From positions 1-64,000 of the forward strand of contig JAMPGY010000004.1 in the NCBI GenBank assembly GCA_023663705.1: a stretch of 64,000 nucleotides of DNA. Reading direction: 5' to 3'. Numbering within the stretch: the stretch's first letter is position 1; each line of letters opens with the position of its first letter. The stretch is from Clostridium sp. Its GTDB lineage: Bacteria > Bacteroidota > Bacteroidia > Bacteroidales > Bacteroidaceae. The position numbers and the translations under genes are program-made. Shown in pieces: positions 20,301 through 30,368 of the stretch. Under the pieces are notes generated by a model. The model made no database searches. It was not told where the DNA came from and was given only the letters and a program-made list of their open reading frames with translations.

Positions 20301-22650
20301 CGACCTGGACAACGACGGCGAGTTTACAGGTCAGGACGAGTTGGTGGCTCTGATGGGCAACAAGAACACCACCAACCCCTCGTTGAGCAAAAACGGATTC
20401 CGGATACTCCTGCCGCTGGACATGCCCGTGGGGCTGACCCATGTGCGCCTGCGCTTCGACGGAGCCTGGACAGGAGGCTGGGACAGCGTGACGGACGCCA
20501 AGCCCGCCAAGGCCGCAACGGTGCGTATGGTGTATGACGTGCTGGTAAATGTCACCGAACATGCCGCAACGCCCGTGCAGATTCAGGCGAAGAGCGCCAA
20601 CGAGTTGGCCGGTACGGCCACCATCAGCGGGCGTGGCGACGAGACGCTGGCGCAGCCCGGCGAGCGCATCATCCTGCAGGCACAGCCGCAGAACGGTTAC
20701 CGCTTCGACCATTGGGAAGATGAATACGGACGCACGGTGTCCACCGAGGCCAACTACTCCTTTGTGCCGGCCGAGAGCGGTGTGTTCACCGCCTACTTCC
20801 GCACGGCGCTGCCCGATGTGCTGACGTTGGGCGACTGGAAGGTGCGCTACACCGAGCAGAACGGAGCGATCACGCTGACCGAGGCTGTGGAGGGGACGGG
20901 GGCACTCGTTATTCCCGAGACCTACAGCGAGGGAACGGAAACTTATCCCATCGTGGCGCTGGGAGCGGATTTTTTGTCGGGCAACGAAGAAGTGACTTCG
21001 CTTTCGTTGCCTTCGTCGGTCGTTGATTTAGGAGTCAGCCACAAGCATACAATCTACCGCAACGCCTGGAACGGCGAAGGCACAACCAACCGCATTTTCA
21101 CCCCCGAAAGTCCCATCCCGGGCAATGAGGAATGGACACTCTATCTTGAGGCTGTTACCGACGGAAGCAGTTTCAACACCTGGGGCTCCGGTCTGTTGGC
21201 CACGGGCAGCGATGCCTTGGCCTCGTCCTACAACGGCGGATTCCAGTTCTATTGGGCCAAGAACGGCAATCTCGTGGTGAAGTTTGCCGGCGAGAGCGAC
21301 AAGAAGGAATTCGGTCACACGGCAGGCAGCGGCTCGTTGTCGGTGGTGATGCATCATGGAGCCGACGGGCGGGTGACGCTCACGGTGACCAATGTCGCCG
21401 GTGCGAGTGAGACATACGAACGCAACGGGGTGAACCTGAACGACATCACGCAGTTCTCCTCGTCCATCCCCGCGGGCGTGAACGTGACGGAACTGCGCAT
21501 TGATCAGCCGGGCCGGGCGGATGCCCTCCTTTTTGGCGGATGCACCCGTCTGCAACGCATTGACGTGGATAAGGCCAACGCAGCCTATAGCTCCACTGAC
21601 GGTGTGCTCTACGATGCGGCAGGAAAGACCTTGCTCCGCTGTCCGGAGGGTAGGACCGTGCGTGCCTTGTCTTTGCCGGAAACGCTGTCCGTTGTGGGCA
21701 GCAATGCTTTTTGCGATGTGCGTGGGGTGGAACGTATTGTTCCGGCAGAGGCTCTGCCTGAGACGGAACCCAACGCTTTCCTTCGTGCGGAACTCGTGTG
21801 TGAGGTTACGCCGCAGATGGCTGCTTCCTGTCCGCAGGGATGGGAGATGCCCTTGCTGGTGACGGTGGCTGGCGGACAGACGGCGGAGTCCGAGGGGCTG
21901 GACGGTGTGTCGGTAGTGGAGATACAGGCCGACGACTTCACGTCCGGTGCGCTGGATGCCGATAAGATAGGTGCCAGTCGCTGGTACACCCGTGCGTTTG
22001 GAACAGAACGTTTCTATCCGATATATTTCCCGGCAGACGTTACCGAAACGGTGGCTGTGACAGACAACGAATATGCCGGTGTGAACATAGCGGATCACTT
22101 TGTGCTCTACACCTACGATGGCACCTCCTTTGTCAAGGCTGATGTTGCAACCGGTACAACTGTTCTGGCAGGAGCCTATTTGTTGGCTCTGCAGAAAGGG
22201 GCGGCTTCTGTGTTTACCTTCCGCATGGATGGGGCACAGATAGGGGATGCCGGTTCGGTGTTTACCGGAAACGGATCGCTTGCCCGTGTCACGACTGATG
22301 AATACACCTATTTATATACAGGTGCTTCCAACCGTTTTGTTCCCGCTGGATTCACCGGTTCCGTAGCTCCCTTTGTGGCCTTTATGCGCATGGAGGATAG
22401 CGATCGTCCGGACTACATTCCGGGTGTGGACGATACGCAGGTGGGCATATCCGCAACGGAATCATCGGTGGTGGCGATAAGTGTGACGGAACACACGCTT
22501 TGGGTGACAGGTCCTGTGTGCAAGGTGGCTGTGTATGCTGTGTCGGGAGAGACGGTGTACCGTGGTGAACCGGGATGCATCGTTCTGCCTTCGGCGGGCG
22601 TGTATGTCGTAGAGGTCGATGGAAAGCGTATGAAGCTCTCTGTGAACTGA
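17368..22650 (+). CDS. GH89 alpha-N-acetylglucosaminidase, exported multidomain
   Basis: A 1760-residue exported enzyme. Start ATG 17368 (MRKRIHLLCMLLVGAVALRA signal peptide); the frame extends 13 codons upstream but close to the predicted transcript start. NAGLU N-terminal domain about 25-105, TIM barrel 110-435 and C-terminal helical domain to about 710. Catalytic glutamates by family alignment are Glu304 (DPFHEGGN) and Glu420 (GVGATPEGIETN). Then an InlB B-repeat (about 820-893), a GEVED-like domain (895-1065), a second B-repeat (1071-1148), a BspA-type leucine-rich region interrupted by a LamG-like insert (1150-1498), and a T9SS-like end. GH89 removes terminal alpha-GlcNAc, as on gastric mucin or heparan sulphate; which one here is unknown. 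Confidence 0.9.
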   Translation: MRKRIHLLCMLLVGAVALRAADTDAVVRLLERIGGAGTAERFELVVDKSLAENGKDVFVIAPGDGKPCIKGNTVLSLSTGVNWYLNHVAHVNLAWNQLTTDLSSVALPVPDREEKHVSTADYRYYLNYCTFSYSMAFWTWERWEQEIDWMALRGINMPLALVGADVVWRNVLLELGYTDTEINDFVAGPGFQAWWLMNNMEGWGGPNKSWWYERQEKLAKNILTRMRELGMTPVLPGYSGMAPSNVSSKLGWQVSDPGSWCYFRRPAFIVPTSDNFTRMAELYYKHLEALMGVSPYYSMDPFHEGGNTSGVDLPAAYTAIQREMDKVNPDAKWVIQSWNENPRRECLQTIKPGKLVVLDLFSDGTPKWGNYGEHEFVYCMLHNFGGRVGMHGRLAKTMDGYHEAMQTKPACMKGVGATPEGIETNPVLYDALFELPWRSQCTADEWLAEYVKARYGTEGCTEAAEAWALLNRSAYNCQTGQQGTTEPVICARPNLTVNSVSTWSSARIYYDKEDIIQAAARLLKAKEQLSGVNYRYDLVDVVRQAVTDRANGLLKQVKAAYDAGDKSDFQFKKDQFLQLILDQDRLLATCPEFRLGRWTQMARDVTDEAVGASGDKNWMEWNARTQITVWGPRSSANSGGLHDYSNREWSGLLKDFHYERWKTYFDNLTAGTAQPDWFAVEEAWTKDYTKQYTARAEGDAVAVAQEVFDRYFARFGGEGDAHYFAYGEEADMRATVSFRGWRGEAFTSPVGLPDGVEGKLSVDLNNNGLYDAGETFDGLTFAVPKQATTAAVRALLTLTDSTKITFTLVIADRVTEPRTVTVKTADAGTGTVAIRGAEGNSITTMDDVTLTATAAAGYDFTSWTNAAGEVVSRSATFTYYGKADETFTAHFLVNKWGQPEENKSEWSTINDYQQYVSEMTFTRKGQEAKVIYTTSACPENLFVTVPEVVDVARGGSFRLDWQDPNGSGLSYCRLSAYIDLDNDGEFTGQDELVALMGNKNTTNPSLSKNGFRILLPLDMPVGLTHVRLRFDGAWTGGWDSVTDAKPAKAATVRMVYDVLVNVTEHAATPVQIQAKSANELAGTATISGRGDETLAQPGERIILQAQPQNGYRFDHWEDEYGRTVSTEANYSFVPAESGVFTAYFRTALPDVLTLGDWKVRYTEQNGAITLTEAVEGTGALVIPETYSEGTETYPIVALGADFLSGNEEVTSLSLPSSVVDLGVSHKHTIYRNAWNGEGTTNRIFTPESPIPGNEEWTLYLEAVTDGSSFNTWGSGLLATGSDALASSYNGGFQFYWAKNGNLVVKFAGESDKKEFGHTAGSGSLSVVMHHGADGRVTLTVTNVAGASETYERNGVNLNDITQFSSSIPAGVNVTELRIDQPGRADALLFGGCTRLQRIDVDKANAAYSSTDGVLYDAAGKTLLRCPEGRTVRALSLPETLSVVGSNAFCDVRGVERIVPAEALPETEPNAFLRAELVCEVTPQMAASCPQGWEMPLLVTVAGGQTAESEGLDGVSVVEIQADDFTSGALDADKIGASRWYTRAFGTERFYPIYFPADVTETVAVTDNEYAGVNIADHFVLYTYDGTSFVKADVATGTTVLAGAYLLALQKGAASVFTFRMDGAQIGDAGSVFTGNGSLARVTTDEYTYLYTGASNRFVPAGFTGSVAPFVAFMRMEDSDRPDYIPGVDDTQVGISATESSVVAISVTEHTLWVTGPVCKVAVYAVSGETVYRGEPGCIVLPSAGVYVVEVDGKRMKLSVN

Positions 22651-22674
22651 CACAAGAACAGGTGAAAAGCCAAC

Positions 22675-22711
22675 TCGGGCCGGCCGATTCGAAAAGAATC
22701 GGCCGGCCCGA
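22675..22711 (+). terminator. hairpin terminator after the GH89 gene
   Basis: Sixteen-base perfect arms (TCGGGCCGGCCGATTC and its complement) around GAAAA, 25 bp past the stop. Confidence 0.82.
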
Positions 22712-22756
22712 ATGGTATATTTAAGCTTATTTCTTCGTTTATTACGTTGCTTTATT

Positions 22757-22764
22757 TATCTTTA
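22757..22764 (+). promoter_or_regulatory. -7 promoter box for the C1 peptidase gene
   Basis: TATCTTTA followed by CGGC, one base off consensus and identical over 12 bases to the box before the gene at 16641. Confidence 0.45.
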
Positions 22765-22795
22765 CGGCCGAATTTAACCCTAACATTAAATCTCT

Positions 22796-25700
22796 ATGAG
22801 ACACCTACAGCGCCTTTGGGCGACAGGGGGCATGGTGGCGATGCTGACTATCCCCGCTCTTGGACAGACCGAATGGGACAAAACCAAGTATCCTGATTAT
22901 TCGCCGGTGGTGAAACCGGCTTCTGAACTCTCTTTTCCAGCGGCCGGCACGGAACGTCCCGTGCGGGTGAACAATGCCGAAACCATCCACTTCCCGCCGG
23001 TCTTCGCTCAGGACGGAGGTTCGTGCGGGTCGGCTTCGCGCATAGCCTACATGTTCAACTACGAGATCAACGCGTGGCGTGGTCTGGACGGTTCGCTGGA
23101 GGAAAACCAGTATCCCACCCACTTCACGTGGTTGCTCACCAACAGTGGGTCGGGCAAGGATGCCATGGCCATTGCCAACGGCATTCCCAACGTGCCCACA
23201 TACGGCGGACGCACCTACTCGCGACTGATGGGCAACCAGGATTGCGCCGATCCCGACTTCGGATGGATGCAGGGATATGACAAATGGTATGCGGCCATGT
23301 TCAACCGGTTGGAGCGGACGGCCAATTTCCCCCTCTCCGTGGAGACCGAAGAGGGAAGGGAAGCTGTGAAAAACTGGCTCTGGAACCACAACGGCGATAC
23401 CGGTTTCCAGGCGGGCGGTGTGTGTGGTATAGGTGTGGCCTCAACCGGTATCTGGAATTACATCCCTGCTACGGAGGTGAACGACGGACTGGGGGTGACG
23501 GGCAAATATTTCGTGCAGGAATGGGGCAGGGTGGTAGACCATGCCATGACCATTGTGGGATATGACGACCGCATCGAGTTTGACCTGGACGGCAACGGTG
23601 TGGCCGGAGAAACTGATAAAGATGAAATTGGAGCCTGGATACTGGTGAATTCCTGGGGAGCCGACTGGAACAACATGGGCTTTGTGTATTGCCCTTACAA
23701 GAATGCTGTGACAACCGGAGGTAGCCGGGATTACTACTGTCCCGAGGTGTATTATATCCGCAAAGACTACCGTCCCCTCCGCACGTTCAAAATCACGATG
23801 GACTACTCCCGACGCAGTGAACTCTGCCTGTCGGCCGGTATTGCCTCGGATGTCAATGCCACCGAACCGGAGCGGACCGTAACGTTCGAGCATTTCCGCT
23901 ATGCCGGCGACGGCGACGGCAACGGAAGCGATGCCGACACCCCGATGCTGGGACGCTGGGCGGACGGCGTGCACAGCGAGCCTATGGAGTTCGGTTACGA
24001 CCTGACCGACCTGTCGGCCGGTTTCGACACGCGCAAGCCCCTGAAATATTTCTTTATCATCGACAGCAAGCCCCAAGCCACGGGAACGGGCCGCATACGC
24101 GGATGCTCGCTCATGGACTACGAATTTGACGAGGACGGTGTGGAACTGCCGTTCGACCTGCCTGCAGGAGGTGAAGTCATCGAGTGCGGGGGCGGACGCA
24201 CCGTCATCTCGCTGGTGGTGGCCGGCGAACCGTTGCATGCTCCGCGCAATCTGATGCTCGGCGAGGGCGGACTGATGTGGGAAGCGCCTGCGGTTTCCGT
24301 CTATGCTCTGAAAGGTTATAACGTGTATGCCGACGGCCGTCTGTTGAAGCGTGTGGAGAATCATGTGAACCGTTGCGAGGAAGCCACGGCCGGTGTGCGC
24401 TATCTGGTGAAGGCCGTTTACGATTGCGGCGGCAGGGAACTGGAGTCGGCCGGTGCCGAAGTGTCGGCGGTTGCCTATGCTGGCATGCAACCCGCGACCA
24501 ACCGTGCCCGCAAGTTTACAAACTCGGGTTTCCGTATTGACGATCTCTTCAGCGGAAACTTGACGGCAGCCACTATCGAATATTGGATCAAGCCCGCTTC
24601 GTGCACCAACTGGAACCAGCAGATGGGCCCCGGATGGAATCGCGGATTCCTGTGCCACACCACGTCCTCAGGCGAGTTTGTGGCCGGATGGAGCACGGCC
24701 GACCGCATCACCACCGCACCCGGTGTGTTGAAAGCCGGACAGTGGACCCACGTGGCCGTGGTGGTGGACGGCGGCAGGATGACAGCCTACATCAACGGTG
24801 AACCGGCCGGTGAGATCTCCACGTCCTATCGCGGACTGGACGGATTCGGCGGCTTCCAGGTGGGCACGGCCGGAACGGCATCCGGATTGAACGGTGAACT
24901 GGACGAGATGCGTGTGTGGAGTGTGGCCCGTACTCCGCGCGAGATCCGGAGCCTGATGTATGCCGAGGTGGCCGAACCGGCTCTCATGCCCGGACTGATG
25001 CTGGAACTGAGGATGGACGAGGAAGGCACGTCGGTCCCTGTGGACGCTACGGGACGGCATGCCGTGACATTGCTCGCGGGCAGTCAGACAAGCACCTCGG
25101 CCGATGCCCTCCTCGTAGATCCGCGTCCGCTATCAGCCGGTTTCACCCTGCCGTCGCAGACAGACTGCTACACCGGTTCTGCCGTCTGTCCGGTCAACAC
25201 CTCCTCGCCGTCGGCCGTGCGCTGGGTGTGGAGCGTGGATGGTGTGGATACGCGTTATGAAATGGAAACCCCGGTGTTCGTTTTCGATGAGCCGGGCGAG
25301 AAGGAGATCCGGCTCACGGTGTACGGTGCCGACGGGCGTACCGACGATGCGGTCCGGAAGATAACTGTGGTGGCTCCGGACGCGCCGGAGGCGGCTTTCA
25401 GTTTCTCGTCCGAAGCTGTGACTGTGGGCGATCGTGTGAGTTTTATCAACGCTACCGTCCCGGCCGAAGGATGCCGCTACGAATGGAGTATGCCGGGGGC
25501 GGCTGTGCAACAGGCCACTACGGTAAACGCCGCCGCACGTTACGATGAACCGGGCGAATACACCGTGACGCTCACGGCGACGAATGCGGCCGGAAGCCAC
25601 AGTGTGAGCCGCAGGCTGACCGTGGTGGAGTCGGCACCCAAGGCCGAATTTGAAGTCACTCCGTCCGTGTTGCTGAAAGGGGGTATGGTGACGTTGCACG

Positions 25701-27322
25701 ACACCAGCCGTCACCATCCGGACAGTCGCAGCTGGCGCGTGTCCAACCGTTCCACTGTGCTCGTGGGAGAGGATGAGGCACAAACGTTCGTGATGAGCGA
25801 GCCGGGACGTTATGATGTACGTCTTGATGCGGCCAACAAGCAGGGAACGGGTACGCTCACCCGCGGGGGAGCCATCGTGGTGTGCAATGCCGACGGACGT
25901 ACCGGACTGAATTTTACGGGGGATGCAGCCGAAAAGGTAACCTTCCGGACACCCGTGACCTCACAATTGGGATTCACCTTTGACTGGTGGATGTATGTCA
26001 AGGGCAACCGCGACAACAGTCATCAAATCGGCGGTGCGGGCTCCAACTTCCTGATGGTGGCCACGGCCGATGGATCGCTTATGGTCACGATGGGCAACAT
26101 GACGTACAAAACCGATCCCGGATTCTTCACACCCTCGGAGTGGCACCACTATGCGGTGGTGTTCGACTTCGGCGACATTTATGTGTACAAGGACTGCCGT
26201 CTCACATCGCTGTTCCAAACCCCTTGGATGGGACGGATACCGGCCTTGCCCGCCCAAATGCAGATAGGTGGCAGCGAGGGAGCGATGAACGCCGTCATCG
26301 ATGAGTTCCGCGTGTGGGACAGTGCGCTCTCGCTGGCTGACCTCAAAGCCTATGCCAATCAGCCTGTAGACGATGTGGCAGCAGCGGAAGGCAGACACAA
26401 ACTGGTTCTGTATTACAGTTTCAACCAAAACGGAGGTGACGTGACGGACGCTACGTCAAATGCCAACACGGGCGTGCGGTCGGGCTTCGGTCCCGAGGGA
26501 GATGCCTGGAGCTCGTCGCTGGGAGCGTTCTGTCTGAGCACGATGGAGCGCGAGGACGTGACGGCCGACTATCTGACCAATTACCGCATGCCTTTCCTCG
26601 CGTCCGACGCTACGGTCAATCCCACAGATCCGAGCCGTTTCCGCGCTCTGCTGCAGGACTCGCCGGAATCTGCATGGCAGGTGGAGAATCCCACCGTGTT
26701 CCGCGACTACATCACGGGGGTGTATGTGGACAGTAAGATGGACGATGCCCTGACACTCAAGACTAAGGATGAGGATTTTGAGGCCGAGGTGGTGAATCAC
26801 AAGGCTTATCAGACAGTGGAACTTCCGGCCGGATATTACGCATTCGGTGTGGAGGGCTACGGTGCTCTTGTGGAGCGCGAATCCTATGTGGTGGCTGCCA
26901 CAGGCAGCGGTTTGCCGGATACGGAACAGTTGGGTTCCGCGCTGGCGCATGCCACATTGTGCGACGGTGAGGTTATTTTCGCCGTTGTGCGTCCGTCGCA
27001 GGTGTCGGTGGGTCTGCTGATGAATATGCGTGGAGAGAACACAATAGCCTTCAGCCGTTTCTATCTGGAGAAACTGGCCACCAACGATGATTTCGCCGGA
27101 ACGGGTATCCTTCCGGTATTGCGTGGGGATGGCTTGGACGATGACATGCAGTTGTGGGTGAATGGCCGTCAGCTGACCATACGTGTGCCGGCTCCCCGTC
27201 GGGTCACGCTCTGTTCGCTGTCCGGTGTGGCGGTGTTTGATGCCGTGGTGGAGGAATCGGTTGTGCTGACACTCCGTCCCGGCATCTATGTAGCCTCCGG
27301 GCACAAGGTGGTGGTGAGATAA
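22796..27322 (+). CDS. papain-like C1 cysteine peptidase, exported, with LamG and PKD modules
   Basis: A 1508-residue exported protein. Signal peptide to about ALGQ (residue 24). The peptidase domain (about 50-330) has the papain layout: Gln71 of the oxyanion hole in FAQDGGSCGS, nucleophile Cys77, His249 in VDHAMTIVGYDD and Asn285 in LVNSWGADWNNMGF. It has no obvious propeptide. Then a beta-rich linker, a LamG/ConA-like module (about 574-716), three PKD-like domains (about 802-1028), a second LamG (about 1039-1192), and a C-terminal T9SS-type domain (CSLSGVAVFDAVV to LRPGIYVASGHKV). Likely a surface or secreted protease acting on host or dietary proteins, with the LamG modules binding glycans or proteins. 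Own promoter; convergent with uvrA. Confidence 0.87.
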   Translation: MRHLQRLWATGGMVAMLTIPALGQTEWDKTKYPDYSPVVKPASELSFPAAGTERPVRVNNAETIHFPPVFAQDGGSCGSASRIAYMFNYEINAWRGLDGSLEENQYPTHFTWLLTNSGSGKDAMAIANGIPNVPTYGGRTYSRLMGNQDCADPDFGWMQGYDKWYAAMFNRLERTANFPLSVETEEGREAVKNWLWNHNGDTGFQAGGVCGIGVASTGIWNYIPATEVNDGLGVTGKYFVQEWGRVVDHAMTIVGYDDRIEFDLDGNGVAGETDKDEIGAWILVNSWGADWNNMGFVYCPYKNAVTTGGSRDYYCPEVYYIRKDYRPLRTFKITMDYSRRSELCLSAGIASDVNATEPERTVTFEHFRYAGDGDGNGSDADTPMLGRWADGVHSEPMEFGYDLTDLSAGFDTRKPLKYFFIIDSKPQATGTGRIRGCSLMDYEFDEDGVELPFDLPAGGEVIECGGGRTVISLVVAGEPLHAPRNLMLGEGGLMWEAPAVSVYALKGYNVYADGRLLKRVENHVNRCEEATAGVRYLVKAVYDCGGRELESAGAEVSAVAYAGMQPATNRARKFTNSGFRIDDLFSGNLTAATIEYWIKPASCTNWNQQMGPGWNRGFLCHTTSSGEFVAGWSTADRITTAPGVLKAGQWTHVAVVVDGGRMTAYINGEPAGEISTSYRGLDGFGGFQVGTAGTASGLNGELDEMRVWSVARTPREIRSLMYAEVAEPALMPGLMLELRMDEEGTSVPVDATGRHAVTLLAGSQTSTSADALLVDPRPLSAGFTLPSQTDCYTGSAVCPVNTSSPSAVRWVWSVDGVDTRYEMETPVFVFDEPGEKEIRLTVYGADGRTDDAVRKITVVAPDAPEAAFSFSSEAVTVGDRVSFINATVPAEGCRYEWSMPGAAVQQATTVNAAARYDEPGEYTVTLTATNAAGSHSVSRRLTVVESAPKAEFEVTPSVLLKGGMVTLHDTSRHHPDSRSWRVSNRSTVLVGEDEAQTFVMSEPGRYDVRLDAANKQGTGTLTRGGAIVVCNADGRTGLNFTGDAAEKVTFRTPVTSQLGFTFDWWMYVKGNRDNSHQIGGAGSNFLMVATADGSLMVTMGNMTYKTDPGFFTPSEWHHYAVVFDFGDIYVYKDCRLTSLFQTPWMGRIPALPAQMQIGGSEGAMNAVIDEFRVWDSALSLADLKAYANQPVDDVAAAEGRHKLVLYYSFNQNGGDVTDATSNANTGVRSGFGPEGDAWSSSLGAFCLSTMEREDVTADYLTNYRMPFLASDATVNPTDPSRFRALLQDSPESAWQVENPTVFRDYITGVYVDSKMDDALTLKTKDEDFEAEVVNHKAYQTVELPAGYYAFGVEGYGALVERESYVVAATGSGLPDTEQLGSALAHATLCDGEVIFAVVRPSQVSVGLLMNMRGENTIAFSRFYLEKLATNDDFAGTGILPVLRGDGLDDDMQLWVNGRQLTIRVPAPRRVTLCSLSGVAVFDAVVEESVVLTLRPGIYVASGHKVVVR

Positions 27323-27347
27323 TCCCTTGTAAAAACCATAATTCAGA

Positions 27348-27401
27348 ATTGGCATTGCCGGTTCCGCTTGACGATCAGATAGCGGGCATGGCAATGCCAA
27401 T
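27348..27401. terminator. bidirectional hairpin between convergent genes
   Basis: Twelve-base arms ATTGGCATTGCC and GGCAATGCCAAT, with a nested CCGCT/AGCGG inside. It lies between the peptidase stop (27322) and the uvrA stop (27437). Confidence 0.65.
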
Positions 27402-27436
27402 ATAGTATGACGGAATTGGGTAGTGAATAGGAATCC

Positions 27437-30238
27437 TCAATGATGAACGGCCAGAAAGCGTCCGGTGTGGCTCTTGGGGCATGCGGCAATCTCCTCGGGG
27501 GATCCGCACACCACCAGACGGCCGCCTTGGTCACCGCTGTCCGGTCCCAGGTCGATGATGTGGTCGGCACACTTGATGATGTCCATGTTGTGCTCGATGA
27601 CAACCAGCGTGTGGCCGCGCCCGATGAGGGCGTCGAATGCGGCGAGCAGGCACTTGATGTCGTGGAAGTGCAGGCCTGTGGTCGGTTCGTCGAAGATAAA
27701 CAGGGTGGGTTGCGTCTGTTCCATGCTCAGGTAGTAGGCCAGTTTCACACGCTGGTTCTCACCGCCCGACAGGGTGCTGCTCGACTGTCCCAGTTTGATG
27801 TATCCTAGTCCCACGTCCTGCAGCGGTTTCAGTTTTCGGGCAATCTTCACCTGTTTGTGCAGGGTGAAGAACTCCACGGCCTGGTTGACGGTCATATCCA
27901 GCACCTCGTGGATGTTCACGCCCTCATATCTCACCTCCAGAATGTCGTTTTTGAAGCGTTTGCCGTGGCACGACTCGCACTCCAGCACCAGATCGGCCAT
28001 GAACTGCATCTCCACCGTCACCGTTCCTTCTCCCTTGCATTCCTCGCAACGTCCGCCCTCGGTGTTGAACGAGAAGAAGCCCGCCGTGTAGCCCATCTGC
28101 CGGGCATAGGGCTGTGCGGCAAAGAGTTTGCGTATGTCATCGTAGGCCTTTACATAAGTGACGGGATTGCTTCGTGTGGACTTGCCTATGGGGTTCTGGT
28201 CGATAAACTCCACGCCTTGGATGGCCGACAGATCGCCGGTCAGTTCGGTGAAATCGCCCGGGCGTTCGCTCGCCTCGTCGAAGTGGCGTTTCAGCGCGCG
28301 ATAGAAAATGTCGCGTACCAAGGTGGATTTGCCCGATCCGCTCACACCGGTCACCACGGTCATCACGTTGAGTGGGAATTTCACATCGATGCCGCGCAGG
28401 TTGTTGGCCCGTGCGCCTTTCACCTCAATATAATTGTTCCAGGCGCGATGATGGGCAGGGCGGGGAATGGTCTCCTGTCCGGTCAGATACTTCACGGTGT
28501 AACTTTCCGTGTCAGCCGGTTTTTCCCGGAGCATGCTTTGCAGATCGCCCTGGAAAACCACTTTGCCTCCCAATCGTCCGGCCTGCGGGCCGATGTCGAT
28601 GATATAGTCGGCTGCGCGTATGATTTCCTCGTCGTGTTCCACCACCACCACAGTGTTGCCCAGTTGCTGCAGTTTGCGCAACACGTGGATGAGCCGTTCG
28701 GTGTCTCTGCTGTGCAGCCCGATGCTCGGTTCGTCCAGAATGTAGAGCGATCCCACGAGACTGCTGCCCAAAGACGTGGCCAGGTTGATGCGCTGGCTTT
28801 CACCGCCGGACAGAGAGTTGCTGAGGCGGTTGAGGGTCAGATAGCCCAGTCCCACGTCTGTCAGAAACCGGATACGGTTGGTGATCTCGGTGCGTATGCG
28901 CCGGCTCACCTGCTCCTCGTGCTCGTTGAGTTGCAGCGTGGCAAAGAATTCCTGCAACTTGGTCACGGGGAGTTCCACCAGATCCGAAATGGTGTGATTG
29001 TTGATCTTCACGTAGTTGGCCTCGGGACGCAGTCGGGTGCCCCGGCAATCGGGACAGGTGGTCTTGCCCCTGTAGCGGGCCAGCATCACGCGGTATTGTA
29101 TCTTGTACTGGTTTTCTTCCAGCATCTTGAAGAAGGCATCGATGCAGATGTTCTCTTCGCCTTTTTTCAGTCCGTCGCCGTGCCACAGGAAGTCCTTTTG
29201 CTGGCGGGTCAGCCGGTAGTAGGGCTCAAATATCGGGAAATTGTGTTCGGCAGCCAGCCGGCAGAATGCATTCTTCCATTCACCCATCTTTTCGCCTCTC
29301 CAGCACATCACGGCGCCCTCGTAGACACTCAGGGACGAGTTGGGAACCACCAGTTTCTCATCGATGCCGATCACTTTGCCGAATCCCTCACATTTGGGAC
29401 AGGCTCCCACGGGCGAATTGAACGAAAACAGGTTGTCGTTCGGTTCCTCAAACGTGATGCCGTCCGCTTCAAAACGGTCGGAAAACGTGTGTAGCAGGCC
29501 GGAGGGGAAGAAACGCAGCAGGCATTGCCCGTTGCCTTCAAAAAAAGCGGTCTCGGCCGAGTCGGTCAGTCGGGCCAGTGCGTCTTTGCCCGTGTCGCAA
29601 CTCATGCGGTCAATGAGCAAATACAGGGTCATTCCGTCCGGCACCGTACCTTCGGGGTGCTGTTGCAGAAAGTCTTCGATGCGCATCATTTCTCCATTCA
29701 CTTCCAGGCGCGTGAATCCCTGTTTCAGGTCGATGTCCAATTGTTGTTGCAGACTTCTCCCTTCGGGCAGGTGCAGGGGGGCAAGCACCGTGAACCGTGT
29801 GCCCGGAGAGTAGGAGAGCATGCACTGCACCACGTCCTCCACCGAATGTTTCTTCACCTCCTGTCCGCTTACGGGGGAGTAGGTGCGCCCGATGCGGGCA
29901 AAAAGCATGCGCAGGTACTCGTAGATCTCGGTGGAAGTTCCCACGGTGGAACGGGGATTGCGGCTGATCACTTTCTGTTCGATGGCGATGGCCGGTGGTA
30001 TTCCTTTTATATAGTCGCACTCCGGTTTGCTGATACGCCCCATAAACTGGCGGGCGTAGGCCGATAGGCTTTCCACATAGCGGCGTTGCCCTTCGGCATA
30101 GAGGGTGTCGAAGGCCAACGACGACTTGCCCGAACCGGACAGTCCCGTGATGACAATAAACTTGCCTCGCGGTATTTCCAGGTCGATATTCTTCAGATTG
30201 TTTACTTTAGCTCCTTTAATATAGATGCAATCATTCAT
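27437..30238 (-). CDS. uvrA: excinuclease ABC subunit A
   Basis: A 933-residue UvrA, close to the usual 940. It is a DNA-damage sensor ATPase of nucleotide excision repair that loads UvrB. Two ABC modules: the first Walker A is [19 protein letters not shown] and the second [14 protein letters not shown]. Signature motifs are SGGESQRI and SGGENQRV, and zinc-binding cysteines lie in [17 protein letters not shown] and CESCHGKRF. The start is ATG 30238 ([18 protein letters not shown]); the open frame continues upstream past the promoter without support. UvrB is also in this window (43792) but in a separate unit, the usual scattered arrangement. Confidence 0.96.
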   Translation of the reverse strand: MNDCIYIKGAKVNNLKNIDLEIPRGKFIVITGLSGSGKSSLAFDTLYAEGQRRYVESLSAYARQFMGRISKPECDYIKGIPPAIAIEQKVISRNPRSTVGTSTEIYEYLRMLFARIGRTYSPVSGQEVKKHSVEDVVQCMLSYSPGTRFTVLAPLHLPEGRSLQQQLDIDLKQGFTRLEVNGEMMRIEDFLQQHPEGTVPDGMTLYLLIDRMSCDTGKDALARLTDSAETAFFEGNGQCLLRFFPSGLLHTFSDRFEADGITFEEPNDNLFSFNSPVGACPKCEGFGKVIGIDEKLVVPNSSLSVYEGAVMCWRGEKMGEWKNAFCRLAAEHNFPIFEPYYRLTRQQKDFLWHGDGLKKGEENICIDAFFKMLEENQYKIQYRVMLARYRGKTTCPDCRGTRLRPEANYVKINNHTISDLVELPVTKLQEFFATLQLNEHEEQVSRRIRTEITNRIRFLTDVGLGYLTLNRLSNSLSGGESQRINLATSLGSSLVGSLYILDEPSIGLHSRDTERLIHVLRKLQQLGNTVVVVEHDEEIIRAADYIIDIGPQAGRLGGKVVFQGDLQSMLREKPADTESYTVKYLTGQETIPRPAHHRAWNNYIEVKGARANNLRGIDVKFPLNVMTVVTGVSGSGKSTLVRDIFYRALKRHFDEASERPGDFTELTGDLSAIQGVEFIDQNPIGKSTRSNPVTYVKAYDDIRKLFAAQPYARQMGYTAGFFSFNTEGGRCEECKGEGTVTVEMQFMADLVLECESCHGKRFKNDILEVRYEGVNIHEVLDMTVNQAVEFFTLHKQVKIARKLKPLQDVGLGYIKLGQSSSTLSGGENQRVKLAYYLSMEQTQPTLFIFDEPTTGLHFHDIKCLLAAFDALIGRGHTLVVIEHNMDIIKCADHIIDLGPDSGDQGGRLVVCGSPEEIAACPKSHTGRFLAVHH

Positions 30239-30259
30239 GGCAAACAGCTTTAGCGGGTG

Positions 30260-30267
30260 TAAAGTTA
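30260..30267 (-). promoter_or_regulatory. -7 promoter box for uvrA
   Basis: Minus-strand TAACTTTA, one base off consensus, 22 bp upstream of the ATG. No clear -33 box and no LexA-type site recognised. Confidence 0.4.
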
Positions 30268-30343
30268 CGAAATTGCGTGCTTCTTTCGGTTGCAGGAGAT
30301 AAAAATATGCGGATTTTGTGGCGTTCTCCGGTCTTTTAGTTGT

Positions 30344-30351
30344 AAATTTGT
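30344..30351 (+). promoter_or_regulatory. -7 promoter box for the GHL10 gene
   Basis: TAAATTTG, a full match, 18 bp before ATG 30369. It rules out the longer frame beginning at 30318. Confidence 0.55.
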
Positions 30352-30368
30352 GGCAGATTGAAAAGCAA

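Noticed and set aside
27857-29494. 545-codon open frame on the plus strand
   Set aside because: Antisense to uvrA; no independent evidence.
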